This document shows, piece after piece, positions 45,650-60,377 of a stretch of 64,000 nt of DNA. The DNA lies in the NCBI GenBank assembly GCA_001931875.2, contig MSJH02000837.1, forward strand, positions 343,627 to 407,626, given 5' to 3'. The notes below the pieces were generated by a model. That model was not told the DNA's origin. It made no database searches and was given only the letters and a program-made list of their open reading frames with translations. Numbering within the stretch: position 1 is the first letter of the stretch; each line of letters begins with the position of its first letter. The position numbers and the translations under genes were made by a program. The stretch comes from Byssochlamys sp. IMV 00236 (taxonomy: Eukaryota > Ascomycota > Eurotiomycetes > Eurotiales > Thermoascaceae).

Positions 45650-48600
45650 CTTTCCCCTTTCTAAGAGTAAATACCTTTATCTGCCTTCTTTAATTATTAT
45701 AGTCTATATTATCTTCTCTTTTTAATATTATAAATTATTCTTAAAGTAGAAATACTTTAGTTTGTAATATTATATATATCTTAAAACCTCTAATTTATAA
45801 AGCTAAGTTTCTTTCCTCTGCAAATAATCTTAAACTAATAATATATTTTATTTTAGTATAAAATATAGCTCTGCTTTAACTTTTAAGTAATCTTAGTTTA
45901 GCTAATTAAGTATTGTTTTATTTATAGCTATAACTCTATTTATCTAGATATTAAAAAGCCTAGATTCTCTTTAGTTAAATCTTATTTTATCTTGCTCCCT
46001 ATAATTAAAATAATAGATATTATTAAGATTTATTCTCTAATTCTCTAGTACTAACTAATATAGATTATTAATAAAGATTATTTCTTCCTATTTAAATATA
46101 ATATCTCTTAAGCCTATAATTTTCTTAGACTTATCTTTAGTAATTAGTTTAGTCTCTAGGGTTATAAAGCCCTAGCCTATTCCTTCCTTAAAGATTACAG
46201 TCTCTATATTTAATACTCTTAGCTTATATCTCTTAAGATACTAGACCTATAATCTATATTTATTATAACTATATAGCGCTAATTAGATTAAATAGATCTA
46301 AATATCCTGCGTAATAACCTTCTAGAGAATATTTTTAAATAAGTTTTTAAGCCCTATTAATCCTTTACTCTCCTTTTTATAATAAAGGGCTATTTTTACT
46401 TCTATAATAGTATATTATAGTATTTCTTTTATTAGTTTTTTTTTTAAAAGATATAATCTAGAAAACTCTATTTGCTTTCTAATAATTAAAGTCCTCCCTT
46501 ATTATAATACTTAACTAAATATATTAGTCTTATATTTTATTTAGGGTAAAATCTTTTTTACTTAAGTTAAAATATTTTTTATCTCTATATTTAGATTTAG
46601 GATATTCTTTAGCCCTATATAGATTATCTCGGGCTTTATAGTATAAGCTACTAGGTATATTATTAGAAGTATTTATATTAATTAATCTAAGATCTCTAAA
46701 TAGTTAAACTATCTCTAATACTAGAGATTTCTTAGGGAGAAAGTCTTTAGATAAGATTTTTTTAACTTCTATATTATTTCTATTTTTTATACTTTTAAGA
46801 CTTCTTAGAATAGGACTTTTTATTCTTTTTTTAACCTAGCTATTACTAGGTATACCTAATATTTACTTAGCCTTTATATTATTTTTAAATTATATAGTTC
46901 TAATATTCTATATATTTTTTAAGTGCCTAGTTTCTTTTTTAATAAAGGGGTCTTCTAGGTTTACTATATAAAAGGAGGTCTTTATATTAATTCTTAAGGC
47001 TTTGCTAAGAGATTCTATTGCCTATTTACTTCTAAAGGTTTTATTTATAGATTATTTAGTTTTTTTAAGTAAACTTTTATAAAGATAGGTTATTGTTTTA
47101 AATAGTCTCTTTTTTTATTATTTTATTACTGCCAGCTTTATATTTTTAACTACTTTTAATATTTCTCTGGCTTCTTTTATAGATATATTCTCCTTTATAC
47201 TAATTATATTAGCTAATAATTATATATATAGCTTATAGATTAACTTAATCTTCTTAAAATTAACTTATTATAAGACTTCTCTAATCTCCTCAGCATTTAT
47301 ATTTAGTCTACTTAGCTAAGATTATATTTTAATTTCTTCCTTATCTAAATAGCAATAATCCTTAAAATTAGTATTAAATCTCTATTTCCCTTAAAACTAT
47401 TTCTAGTAGTCTATACTAGTATTCTAAGATTTAAGGTTATTATTACTATTTATAAGCATTTTTAACCTTTTTCTAAGAATATTATTTTTTATACTCCTTA
47501 GTTCTATTATATTTTATATTTTTTTAATATAAATTTAGTATATAGTAATAGGTTTAATCTTTTCTTTTCTTAAAAATTTTAATATTTTTTTATTTTCTAA
47601 GTTAATAATAGCCTTTTCTATTAATATAGATATGCTAATCTTATATTTATATCTTTTTTTTAGCTATTTCTCCTTATCTTAAGTCTTAAGCTTCTTTTCT
47701 TCTTTTAGCTTCTTAAAATTTTTAATCCTCTTTTTCCTTTTCTTCTTTTCTTTTATATTTTTCTCTTTTTTATCTAATATTAGATTTACTAATAAGCTCT
47801 TACTTAAATCTTTTATTTAGTATCTTTTCTCTTCTCTTATAATCTCCTTTAAAAGATTATTCTCCCCTACTCTTATTTTAATCTCTTATAGCTTTTTATT
47901 AATAGGCTTTTAAAAAATTAATCCTTTTTTACTAAGGGCTTTTCTTAAGATATCTCTTATCTTTCTAATATTAATTAGTTAAAGGCTTTTTTTAGTTAGT
48001 ATTCCTTATCTCTTAATATTATAAAGTCTATTAATTTATGATTTTATTAGATATATAGCTACTATTCTCTAGTCTCTAATATTAGATACTAATCCTTCTA
48101 TAATTACTAAGGTCTAATATAATTATCTAATAATTAATAAGACTTAGTTTATAGTCTCTTAACCCTATTTCTCTATAGCTTTATAATAACCTTTATTAAT
48201 ATATTTATAATTCTTTTTTACTTATATTTTTAATTCTTTTAGCTTATTAATAGCTAATATTTTTTTCTTTTTTACTTTTTTTAATAGCTCCTATTAATTT
48301 AAGAAATTATAAAAATTATTAACTGCTTTATTATACTTGCTTTAAAAATTTAAAATAATTATTACTATATTGCTTATAAACTAGACCTTCTTTTCTTTAT
48401 TATTAGCCTTACTTATTATCTCTTTTATAAGTTTATAAATTTTACTAACTATAGTATATATATATATTCTAAGTTAAAGAGCTTTATTTTAACAGATAAT
48501 ATTTTATATTTCTAGTATGTTTTCTTCTATTTTTAATATATATCTTTATAAAGCAACTTTTCAAAATAGTTTCTAAGCAAAAAGATATATTTAAAAGATA

Positions 48601-48665
48601 AGATAAGGTTAAGTTTAGCTTAATTTAGTCTTTAGTTACTTCTGCTATAATATTATATAATATAA
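45650..48665 (-). pseudogene. A3 third reading frame (post-integrase), unknown protein
   Basis: Reverse-strand counterpart of A1 17050-20090. The conserved C-terminal block at about 46000 reads IYYFNYREQDKIRFN: the two Cys kept in A1 and A2 are Tyr here, a RIP-type change. GESRLF-like text follows. The highly charged Lys/Glu segment lies near 47680-47790. Collinear with no frame change detected by eye. Unknown function; its repeated presence supports a genuine element gene. Confidence 0.72.
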
Positions 48666-49014
48666 AAAATAAGGTTTTTATAATAAGGTAAGAATTCTTT
48701 ATTTAATATTTTTTATTTTTAGCTTTATTTATAAACTTTTTTAAGGTATTTAAGCTAATATTATATATTTTTTAGTTATCTCTCTTTTTTTTCTTTCTTA
48801 ATTATTATTAAGTATTTTTAAATCCTTCTTCTCCTTTAAAAAAGATGCCCTTATCTTAAGTTTACCCTTTTTCTATTTTTATTATAGCATTAGTATTTAT
48901 TTTATTATTATTCTTCTATTTCTTCTCCTTCTATATTAACTCTTTATTTAATATTAAACTTATTTTATTACTAGCTTTTTACTTCTCTTTTTTTAAGCTA
49001 ATATTTTTAGAAGG

Positions 49015-50135
49015 AGGATATTAGAACTATAACTATATATTTTAATCTAGATAATATTTAATCTATATTATTATTATTATTACTTAATTACTGATTTTCT
49101 TATTTAAATATTATATTATTATTTATAGTTAGTATTTTATTTTAATTCTCTTATAAATAGTAGCCTTTTAAGCAATTTCTATAAATTAGGTCCTTAAAAA
49201 ATATACTATTTAACTCCTTAAACTTATAGAATTCTTTTTTAAGGACTTCTTTAATTTTATATAGTTTAAGCTAGCAGTATACTAGTTTTATAAAATAAAA
49301 TATCTTAAGCTTTATATTATAAAGCAGAATAAGCTATTTTTTTATTAGTTATTTTTTGCAGAGCTATTTTTTATTATTAAAAACTTCCTTACTAGCTTCT
49401 CTTATATATTAAATATAAAGTCAGGTCTTTTTTATATCTTAATCTTAAAGCTCTATCTATTATATATAAAAGAGTAGAAGATCTTCTATAGTCCTAACCT
49501 TATCTTATACTAAAATCTTTTAGATAAATATTTCTAATTTAATTAGTAGTATAATATTATATTCTATAATTATTCTAAATAATATTAATTCTATAGAGGT
49601 CTTAATTATATTCTTATCCGCCTAGATTATTGCTAGTAAATAGTCTATTTAATTTATTTTTATTCCTTTTGCAAGTTTTCTAATACTATATATAAAGAAC
49701 TTATATATAACTTTAATTACTTTATTTACTTGCGGGTTATATAATAAAACTTTAATATAATTAATCTTATACTTTTATACTAATATATTAATTATAGCTT
49801 TATTCTCTAGTCCTTTATTATTAATAAGAGTCTTTATTATTCTTTAATAATAAATTTAATCTTTCTATAAAAACTTAGCAATAGCTCTTAAAGTAAGGCT
49901 ACTAAGGGCTTTATATTTAACTTAGCTAAAGTTATCCTAAAGTATAATAATATAAGTCTTTCCTTTACTAAGCAGTATAATCTTATAGATATTTAGGTAT
50001 AGCTTTAATCTCTCTAATAGAATAAATATTAATTATAAAGCTTTTTTTATATATTCTTTATCTGCTTTTTAATATTTATTATATATCTTTACTTATCTAG
50101 TAATATACTTATATAGGCCTTTTTATTAATATTAA
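49015..50135 (-). pseudogene. A3 integrase
   Basis: Minus-strand copy of the A-family integrase. The C-terminal block near 49300-49180 reads YSIKLVYC-type text then KIKEVLKKEFYKFKELNS, and the Asn run NNNNN is at about 49078-49065. Decay resembles A1 with different individual stops. Confidence 0.78.
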
Positions 50136-50399
50136 TTAGCTATTTTCTTATATATTATTTTATATTTTTAATATCTATATTCTTTATAAAAAGTAGTAAG
50201 AATTTCTTTTTATTTTTTCTTATTATTAATAATTATATAATAAGACTAGTTTTATTATACTCTTTAGAAAAGTATATTATCTTATACTATATACTTTAGG
50301 GCCTCTTTCTTAAACTTAGTATATTATCTTTTATTTATATTATCTAGTTTTATTATAATTTATAACTATTCTATAATTAGTAAGAACTTTTCTAACTAA

Positions 50400-53250
50400 T
50401 ATAATATAGGTATTAACTAAGGGATACTATTTAATTCTATCTCTTATATATTAGTATAATAGATTATATAAAACTATAGGTTTAAGAATTCCTCTATATT
50501 ATTATCTTTTACCTCTTCTAGGTCTTATTTTATTACTAGCTTTTAAGATAACTTATCTATAACTAAGTTCTTTCTCCCTAATATATAGATAATATTAAAG
50601 TTAAATAGCTAAATTTAAGCAATTTATTAAGTAATTATTAACTTAAAGAGGTTTATAGCTATCTTATTTAATTATGCTACTAGAGTTTTTATATCTATCT
50701 TTAGTTAAAAGTATATATTATATAAGTATATTTAGAATTTATAAAGCGCTTTTAGTATTATCTTATATTTTAGCTTTTTTTTATTATATTGCCTCTCTAC
50801 TTATATCTATACTTTACTTTTATATTTAATTAGATATCTCTTATTAGACTCTTTTTTTTTAAGTAAGTTAAGCCCTTTATTTACTACTATTAGCATTAAT
50901 ATTAATAATAATTATATCTCCCTTTCTATAGTTAATTAGCTTAAATACTAATATTATTATTAGGGCTATTTTTAAAATATCTATTACTTCTTATTATTTT
51001 AGTCTTTAAAAAAAGTCTTATCTCTTTTTTAGTATTAAGTATATTAGCTTAGCTTTAATAATATATCTTTTAATCTATATCTAGTAATAGGCTATAACTC
51101 TTAGAAATTCTCTTACTTCCTATAAGTTCTAATAAGATAACTATTTTAAAATCTTAATTATCTTAGCCGATTTAGGATATTTTCCCTTAGTATTATATAT
51201 ATAGCCTATTATTTTAATTCTTAATACTATAAATTATAATTTCTCCTTAATAATTGTTAAACCTGCAAGTTTAAGACTATATAGTATCTTATTAATATTC
51301 TAGATATATTTAAATATAAACCTTTTAATTCCTAGTAATATCTCTTCCCCCCTATAATTAGTCTTAGGTCCTTATATTAGCATATTATTTAGAAATATAT
51401 TATAGATATTAAGAATATTATCTGCTAGTATTTTTATAACTCCTTATATAAATTCCTATATTATATTTATCTATTCTTAAGATAATCTAACTTAATAAAT
51501 TAAACTAATCTCTAATATATAAAAAGCTATTAAGTCCTGTAATTCTTTAGCTAACTCTAATTAATTATACTTAAAGAATAAGTCTATAAGTATTAATACT
51601 AATATTTTACTAAACTTTTCTAAGAACTTATTAGCTAAAGAAGGCAGATTAATATCTTATATTATTACTTAATTAACTTCTATAGCTATATTAATTAGCT
51701 AATATTTATTGCTTTTTTTTTTTACTAGGAATTATAGATTTTAGTAGAGTCCTTAACTATATTTAAGAATCCCTGTATTTATTCTTTTTTTTATTATTTC
51801 TTATATTATATTATAAAATGCTTTTAATATTAAGAAGCTCTTTACCTGCTATAATTTATAATCTATAGTCTAAATAATAATTAGAGGTGCAACTTTTAGG
51901 TATATTTATCTAATCTCTTTAAAGATCTAAGTAAAGACTACTTCTTAGATAAAAAGTACCTCTATTAATAGTTCTTTCTTTTTTAGCTATAAATTATTAC
52001 CTATAATAAGATTTTTCAGATAGTCTAGTATTAATCTTATTTCTCTCTTAATATCTAATATCTTTAACTAGATATATTTAGTAAATCCTCTATATATTTT
52101 TTTTATGCTTTCTTAGGGGTTCTTATAATAATATTTCTTAATAACTTTTTTTTATTTTAATAACCCCCCTAAAGCTGTTATAAGTCTATTTAATATATTT
52201 ACTAAATAAACCTTTTTATATTTCTTTTTATACTATATATTAATAGAATATTTTATTTTTATAGTAAAAAGGTTATATCTTCTAAATAGTCTATACCTCT
52301 ATAATCTTCTAACTCCTTTATTTAATTTAGTAGGTTTAAATATTCCTATCTCTTTATTTTTAATTTCCTTACTTACTCTAAAGCTAATATTATTTATTAA
52401 GTATAGCTCCTATAGGCTTTCTCTATTCTTAATCTAGTGCCTATTATTCTTTTTTAGCTTTAGTTTAATAACTCTTATACCTAGGATAATAGATTATATA
52501 ATACCTCTTCTCTTAATTTATTTCTTAGGTTATTTATTGAAAATACCTAAATAATAGCTTAATTTTTTTAGTCTATAGAATAAATTATACTCTTTATTAT
52601 TCTATCTAATAAAATAATATATTATAAATATACTTAATGCTTAAAAGGCTGTCCCAGAATATAATTATAGTTAATCTTATTATTTACTATAAAGAAAGAG
52701 ACCTTATAATAGAAAAATCTTATCTATATAAATACCTCTTTATAAAGATCTATAAAAGGGGTCTGCCTACTATCTGCCAATATTATATTATCTCTAAATT
52801 TCTAGCTTATAATAAGTTTATAGTAATTTACTATATTTTTATATATTATATTAATTTTAGCTCTATTATCTACTATAATATTTTATGCTTTCTTATAACT
52901 ATTAATTCTAATTAATAACTTTAAAGTTATAGCTATATATAGCACCTTATCTTTATTAAAAGGCTTAAGTTATAAGAATGCGTAAATATACTAATCCGCA
53001 CTATTTATTATATATTCTATATTTAATATAAAGGCATTAAACTATACTCCTTTAATATTATAGAATATTGCCTTTATTATTATTTACTGCGGTTATAAGA
53101 TAAATAAAGCCTTATATAAATTAGGAGATAGACTAATAAGGTCCTAAATTAATATTTAAACTCTAATATCTAGTATTTAATTTATAACCCTTATTATATT
53201 AGTAATTCCTTTTAGCTTATCTATAATTTTAAACCTCTTTAATTTTTATT
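50400..53250 (-). pseudogene. A3 protease, RT and RNase H
   Basis: Minus-strand pol. The protease block near 52880-52845 reads VDNRAKINII, keeping the catalytic Asp that A1 and A2 have lost. The RT motif near 51395-51370 reads FLNNMLI, with both Asp changed to Asn. RNase H VNTNASNSK-like text is near 50905. Overall order equals A1 12480-15300. Confidence 0.82.
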
Positions 53251-55190
53251 TCTCTTTTATTTTAATAATCTTTTTATCCTTACTTTACTTAGGCATATTT
53301 TTTATTTTCTCTTTAACTATCCTTATTTTCTTAGTTATACTTAAAGACTAATAATTATTAAATTAATTTATCTTAACTAAAAGAAATCTTTATTCTTATT
53401 TAATTACTTTCTATAATTTTTTTTTATATAGTTATTTAGTCCCGCTTTATCTTTTTTTTACTCCTTAAGACTTATTTAATCTTATTATATTAATAGAGTA
53501 ATAATTTTTTATAATATCCCCGGCTTCTTCTTTAAAGCTTAAATTATCCCTAGGCTATCCTAGTATAATTAACTAGATATTATACCTAATTAAGCTAATA
53601 TTCTTTTACTCTTCCTTTAGTCTCTGTTTAATAATTTTCTTTTATAATATATTCCCTTATATAAGATAAATAACTTCTCTATTTTATCCTTTTAGCCTAA
53701 AGTAAAGTTTATAATTTTCTTCTTAATAGATAAGCTTTTAATTTAAGAGGCTTTTTAAATCTAAGTAATAGAATTAAATATAATTAAGAGCCTAATAGAA
53801 GTTATATAAATTTAGAAATATTTTAAATCCTCTAGTTAAGTTAAATCTTAAAAGTGCCCTAGCTTATATATTTATACTAGTATTAGGTATACTACTATTA
53901 GGCCTCCCTATATACTGCATATTATATAGTTTTAACTTCTTAAACTCTTTTATTAATTAATTAATCTATAATTATTCTATTAACTTTACTTTAATACTTT
54001 ATTATTTAGTCTTACTCTTATTCTTATTTAAATAAGTTTTATTAGATTTAATAAGAAGTTATATATTATCTTCTTTAATTACCTTCTCCTTTATTAAAGC
54101 TGTTATATCTTAATCTTTTTTTAGTTTATTGCTATTAAAGTAGTAAAGGGTTTTAATTATTCTTATTCTATCTACTATCTTCTTATAGAAATTAGTATAT
54201 TTAATAATAAACAGAATATAATAGTCTATATTTAACTCTTAAACTACTTACTGCTTAAACTTCTCTAAAAATTCTTAAAGATATTAAACTCCCTGTAAAT
54301 ATTAGCTTAACTTACTTAAAGTTATTAGCACTTCTAATATAGCTTAATATTCTTAGTTATATTTTTTTAGATTCTTAGAGCTATTATATTTTATATTTTT
54401 AAACCTTTTTAGCTATTAAATATTATATTTCCTTTAATGCTTATTATAGTAAATATACTTTTATTTAATTGCTTCTACTAGTTTTAAATAATTCTTCTCT
54501 TTATATTTAGATTAAATACTTATCTATAATAATACTAATAGGCTATAATAGTCTATAAACTATTTAGTTTTTTCCTCTTCTAGGAGTTAATTTACCTTAT
54601 ATAATCTCTTAAAAAGCCTTAGGTAATAAGTAATATTATCCCCTTTAAAATATAATGCCCTAAGATTTTTAAGTATTAGTATTTATAAAGCTAATATAAC
54701 CTAAATTAGCTATACTCTTAGTAATCTTATATTTTTAAATGCTTAAGCTATTTATACCTCTAGATCTAGTAATACTAAGAAGCTAAGAGTTCTTTTATCT
54801 TAACTAACGCTAAAAAGATTAGTACTTTTCTCTATATTTTTTTAAAAGAATAGTAATAAAGATAATAATAAGAAATTCTTCTATTTTTTAATAAATAGTT
54901 CTTATTTAATAATTTTTTATTCCTTCTAAATTTCTGCTTCTCTTTTATATTTATTAAGCTCTTCTTTATATTTAGCAGTTCTTCCTTTCTTTTATTATTA
55001 ATATGTATTTTTACCCTATATTATATTTGCTGTTTTTACTAATCTAAGAGATATATTTATCTCTTTTTATTTATAGTAATAATTTTCTTTAACTATTTTA
55101 TTTATCTTTTTACTGCTTTTTATCCCTTTTTTTAGCTTTAATCTTAACCTTAGCTTCTAATTCTCCTTTCTCCCTTATTTCTACTTAATA
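53250..55190 (-). pseudogene. A3 gag region
   Basis: Minus-strand copy of the A-family gag frame, starting next to the primer-binding region at 55190-55220 and collinear with A1 10523-12480. The knuckle-like block (about 53830-53765) reads NFY then ALNYI. Defective. Confidence 0.62.
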
Positions 55191-55220
55191 TTTTAATACC
55201 CCCTATATTTAGCTCTAATT

Positions 55221-55550
55221 TATTATAGGAAGATATATTAAGACTTAGTATAAAGTCTTTAAGCAAGTAGGTATTAAGAAGGAAGAGAAGAGTATTTAGC
55301 TTTAGAGCTTAGCGTAGAGCTAGAGAAGAAGCTCTAGCTATAAACTAATATAGTAAACTAATAATAATCTAATACTAAACTAATATTAAATAATAATAGA
55401 AAGGAAAAGCTAATTATTTTATTCTAAATAATTAAAAGGTATTTTCTTCCTATTCTCTACTGCTTTACTTATAGACTTTTTAAAGACTTTAAGTAGAAGC
55501 ATATAACCTCTTAACTAATTATATTCTTTACGCTAATTCTCCCTACTATA
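55221..55550 (-). repeat. 5' LTR of A3
   Basis: 330 bp, TATTATAGGAAGATATATT to CTCCCTACTATA on the plus strand. Followed by the CTAG duplication and the resumption of A2 pol. Confidence 0.92.
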
Positions 55551-55554
55551 CTAG
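55551..55554. repeat. Target site duplication of A3, right copy (CTAG)
   Basis: Exact repeat of 45313-45316. Confidence 0.75.
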
Positions 55555-57000
55555 TATATAAGAGATAAAATTAAATAGTATCTCTTAGTTAATACCTATA
55601 TTATATTAGTTAAAAAAATCTTTACTAATTATATAATAGTTATAAACTATAATAAAACCGGATAATATAAATAGAGAATAATATGCTAAGTTTAAAAAAA
55701 AAGCCCTAAAGTATATAATATAAGATAATATACTTTTCTAAAAAGTATAATAAAATTAGCCTTACTATATAATTATTAATAATAAAAAAAAATAAAAAGA
55801 AATTCTTATATCCCTTTATAAAGAGTATAAATATTATAAGTATAAAGCGACTTATTAAAAAATAGCTAATTAATATTAATAGAAAGGCCTATATAAATAT
55901 ATTACTAGATAGATAAAGATATATAATAAATACTAGAAAGTAAATAAAGAATATATAAAAGAAGCTTTATAGTTAATATTTATTCTACTAGAGAAATTAA
56001 AGCTATATTTAAATATCTATAAGATTATACTACCTAGTAAGGGAAAGACTTATATTACTATATTTTAAAATAACTTTAGCTAGGTTAAATATAGAGCCTT
56101 TAGTAGCCCTATTTTAAAAGTTATTGCTAAGTTTTTATAAGAAGACTAGATTTATTATTAGAGAGTAATAGAGACTTTTATTAATAATAAAGGACTAAAG
56201 AATAAAGCTATAGTTAATATATTAGTATAAAAGTATAAGATTAATTATATTAAAGTCTTATTATATAACCTATAAGCTAATAAAGCAGTTAAAGTTATAT
56301 ATAAGTCTTTTATATATAGTATTAAAAAACTTATAAAAGGAATAGAGATAAATTAGATAGACTATCTACTAGTAATAATCTAGGTAAATAAGAATATAAT
56401 TAAGACCTCTATAGGCTTAATACTATTTAGAGTAATTATAGAATATAATACTATACTACTAATTAAACTAGAAGTGCTTATTTAGAAGACTTTAATATAA
56501 GATAAGATTAGAACTATAGAAGATCTTTTACTCCTTTATATATAATAGATAAAGCTCTAAGATTAAAATATAAAAAAGGCCTAATTTCGCATCTAATATA
56601 TAAGAGAAGCTAATAAGGAAATCTTTAATAATAAAAAATAGCTCTGTAAAGAATAATTAATAGAAAGATAGCTTATTTTACTCTATAATATAAAGCTTAA
56701 GATATCTTACTCTATAAAACTAGTATACCGCTAGCTTAAACTATATAAGATTAAAGAAGTCCTTAAGAAAGGATCCTATAAGCTTAAGGAGTTAAATAAT
56801 ATATCTTTTAAGAACTTAATTTATAGGAATTACTTAAAAGGCTATTATTTATAAGAGAATTAAAATAAAATACTAACCGCAAGTAATAATATAATACCTA
56901 AATAAAAAAATTAGCAATTAAATAATAATAATAATAATGCGGATTAAATACTACCTAGATTAATATATATAGTTATTATTCTAGCACTCTCCTTTTAAAA
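55551..57000 (+). pseudogene. A2 integrase (second pol segment)
   Basis: Resumes after the CTAG duplication with sequence collinear with A1 from about 15272. The integrase C-terminal block is near 56705-56830 (YSIKLVYR-type then KIKEVLKKGSYKLKELNN), and an Asn run follows (NNNNNAD near 56930). It retains Gly-Ser where A1 has Glu-Phe, showing that each copy decayed separately. Confidence 0.8.
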
Positions 57001-57329
57001 ATATTAGTTTAAAAAGAGAAAAGTAAAAAGCTAGCAATAAAGCAAATTTAATATTAAATAAGGAGTTAGTTTAAAAGGAGAAAAAATAGAAGAATAATAA
57101 TAAAATAAGTACTAGTGCTATAATAGGAAAAGAAGAAAAATAAATTTAAGATAAGGGCGTCTTCTTTAGGGGAAGAGAAAGATTTAAAAATACCTAATAA
57201 TAATTAAGAAAGAAGAAAAAGAGAGATAATTGAAAAATATATAATATTAGCTTAAATACCTTAAAAAAGTCTATAAATAAAGCTAAAAATAGAAAATATT
57301 AGATAAAGAATATAAATAATAAATAAAGA

Positions 57330-60300
57330 ATTCTTATCTTATTATAAAAACCTTATTTTTTATATTATATAATACTACAGCAGAAGTAACTGAAGACTAA
57401 ATTAAGCTAAACTTAACCTTATCTTATCTTTTAAATATATCTTTTTATTTAAAAACTATTTTAAAGAGTTATTTTATAAAGATATATATTAAAAATAGAA
57501 GAAAATATACTAGAAATATAAAATATTATCTATTAAGATAAAGCTCTTTAACTTAAGATATATATATATACTACAGTTAGTAAAATTTGTAAACTTATAA
57601 AGGAGATAATAAATAAGGCTAATAATAAAGAAAAAAAAGTCTAGTTTATAAGTAATATAGTAATAATTATTTTAAATTTTTAAAGCAAGTATAATAAAAC
57701 AGCTAATAATTTTTATAATTTCTTAAATTAATAAGAGCTATTAGAAGAAGTAAGAAAGAAAGAAATACTAGCTATTAATAAGCTAAAAGAATTAAAAATA
57801 TAAATAGAAAAGAACTATAAATATACTAATAAAGATTATTATAAAGCTATAAAAAAATAGGGTTAAGAGATTATAGACTAAGTCTTATTAATTATTAGAT
57901 AATTATACTAGACCTTAATAGCTATAAGAGAATTAGCATCTAATATTAAAGACTAGAGAATAGCAGTTATATATCTAGTAAAAGTATAGGTTAACAGACT
58001 TTATAATATTAGGAGATAAAGAATACTAACTAAAAAGAGCCTTTAACTAACTAATATTAGAAAGGCAAAAGATATTTTAAGAAAAGCCCTTAGCAGAGAA
58101 GGATTAATTCCTTAAAAATCTATTAATAAAGAATTATAAGAGGTTAAAATAAAAGTAGGGGAAAATAATTTTCTAAAGGAGATTATAAAAAAAGAGAAAA
58201 GATATTAAATAAAAGATTTAGATAAAAGCTTATTAGTAGATCTAATATTAGATAAAGGAGAGAAAAGCATAGAAAAAAAGGAGAAAAGGAAAAAAAGGAT
58301 TAAGAGTTTTAAGAAGCTAAAAGGGGAAAAAAAGCTTAAGACTTAAAATAAGGGGAAACGGCTAGAATAAGGATATATATATAAGGTTAGTATATCTATA
58401 TTAATAGAAAAGGCTATTACTAACTTAAAAGATAAAGAAGTATTAAAACTTTTAAAAAAAGAAAGAATTAAACCTGCTATTATATATTAAATTTATATTA
58501 AAAAAATATAAAATATAATAAGACTAAAGAATATAGAAGATAATATTCTTAGAAAAAGGTTAAAAATGCTTATAAATAGTAATAATAACTTTAAATCCTA
58601 AAATACTAATACAGACTACTAGAAATAGTTTTAAGGGGAATAGAGATTTAACGCTAACTTTAAGGATTATTACTGCCTAGATAAAGAAGAAACTAAAGCA
58701 TAGTCTTAGCTAAATAGACTAAATATAAGTGCTAAGGAGGTTAAAGAAGTCTTATAGTAAGTTAATCCTAAAAAGATTAATTTAATTTGCAAACTATATA
58801 TATAATTATTAGCTAATATAATTAGTATAAGAGAGAATATATCTATAAAAGAAGCTAGAGGAGTATTAAAAGTAGTTAAAAATATAAAGCTAGTAATAAT
58901 AAAGCAGTAGAAGAAGGGACTATTTAAAATAATAACTTATCCTTATAAAAATTTATTTAAAGAAACTAAATAATTTATAAGTAAAACCTTTAAAAATAAA
59001 TAGATAATAGAATCTCCTAATAAAGCCTTAAAAATTAATATAAAAACCTCCTTTTCTACAGTAAACTTAAAAGACCCCTTTATTAAGAAAGAAACTAAGC
59101 ATTTAAAAGATATGCGGAACGCCAGAACTATATAGTTTAAAGATAATATAAAGGCTAAGCAGATATTAAGTATACCTAGCAACAGCTAGGTTAAAAAAAG
59201 AATAAAAAGTCTTATTCTAAGAAATCCTAAAAGTATAGAAGATAGAGATAATATAGAAGTTAAAAAAACCTTATCTAAAGACCTTCTTTTTAAAAAATTC
59301 CTAGTATTAAGAATAGTTTAACTGTTTAAAGATTTTAAGTTAATTAATATAAATATTTTTAGTAATATATCTAGTAGCCTATACTATAAAGCTTAAGATA
59401 ACCTATATAGGGCTAAAGAATATCCTGAATCTAAGTATAGGAATAGAAAATATTTTAACCTAAGTAAAGAAAACTTTACCCTAAATAAGATATAGGACTA
59501 ATATATCTAGTTAAGTATTATAATAAGAGAGGACTTTAATTATTAAGAAGCAAATAGGGTTTTCTAGATTATACCTTTTAAAGGAAAATTAATAAAAGAG
59601 ATATTATAATATGCTACTACAGAAATAAAAGCAGCCCTTTATTATAAAAAGAAGGGTAAAGGATTAATAAGGCTTAAGAACTTATCTTATAGTATTTTCT
59701 AGAAGGTTATTATATAGGATATCTAGGTCTATTTAATCTAGTTAGCATTATATAGTTACAGTAAGTATAGATTGCAGGTTTAATATCTTAAGAAATATAA
59801 GCTAAAGGCATTAAACATAGAGACTAAGATCCCTAAGAAAGGAATAGGCTAAAGCCTTATAATCCTGGGGACTAGATTAATTGCTAGAGATAAGTTTAAG
59901 GAAACTATAAGCTTAAGAGATATTATACTTAAGCAGGGAGAAGTAACCTTTATTAGCAATCTGCATTAGCTAATACTAAAGAATTAAGGAATAGATCTTA
60001 ATAGTATCTGCTGTTTTAATTATAGGGAATAAGATAAGATAAGATTTAACTAAGGAGAATCTGGGCCTTTTAATATCTAAATAAATAAAGTTATAGCTAT
60101 AGGCAGAGTAATACTTAGTTAGCTAAATTAAGATTACTTAGAAGTTAAAGCAGAGCTATATTTTATACTAAAATAAGATATATTATTAATCTAAGATTAT
60201 CTACAGAGGAAAGAAACTTAGCTTTATAAGTTAGGGGTTTTAAAATATATATAATACTAGAAATTAGAGTATTTCTGCTTTAGGAATAATTTATAGTATT

Positions 60301-60373
60301 AAAAAGAGAAGATAGTATAGATTATAATAACTAAGAAAGATAAATAGAGATATCTACTCTTAAAGAGAGAGAA
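57330..60373 (+). pseudogene. A2 third reading frame (post-integrase), unknown protein
   Basis: Same length and order as the A1 frame at 17050-20090. The C-terminal block SICCFNYRE (about 60002-60028) and GESGPFNI are retained. The charged region near 58250-58330 and LILRNPKSIEDRDNIEV (near 59210) are collinear with A1. Some sites less decayed than A1 here, others more. Conservation of one uninterrupted frame over about 1000 codons in independently mutated copies indicates a real former gene of the element. Confidence 0.75.
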
Positions 60374-60377
60374 GCTA

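Larger units (their letters stand above)
45317..55550 (-). mobile_element. Element A3: inverted A-family copy inside A2
   Basis: 10,234-bp minus-strand copy collinear with A1 over its whole length. It has 330-bp LTRs (45317-45646 and 55221-55550) and CTAG duplications (45313-45316 and 55551-55554). It sits in the pol gene of A2 between RNase H and integrase. Because it is inverted within another member of its own family, A2 and A3 form long inverted repeats. Order on the minus strand: gag 55190-53250, protease near 52870, RT about 51800-50900, RNase H to about 50400, integrase 50135-49015, third frame 48665-45650. Confidence 0.92.

Noticed and set aside
52637..52915. An open plus-strand frame of 92 codons
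   Set aside because: It is antisense to the protease region of the minus-strand element A3; composition (Ile/Tyr/Leu) is that of any AT-rich frame.
58943..59182. An open minus-strand frame of 79 codons
   Set aside because: Antisense shadow of the A2 third frame, equivalent to the one in A1.
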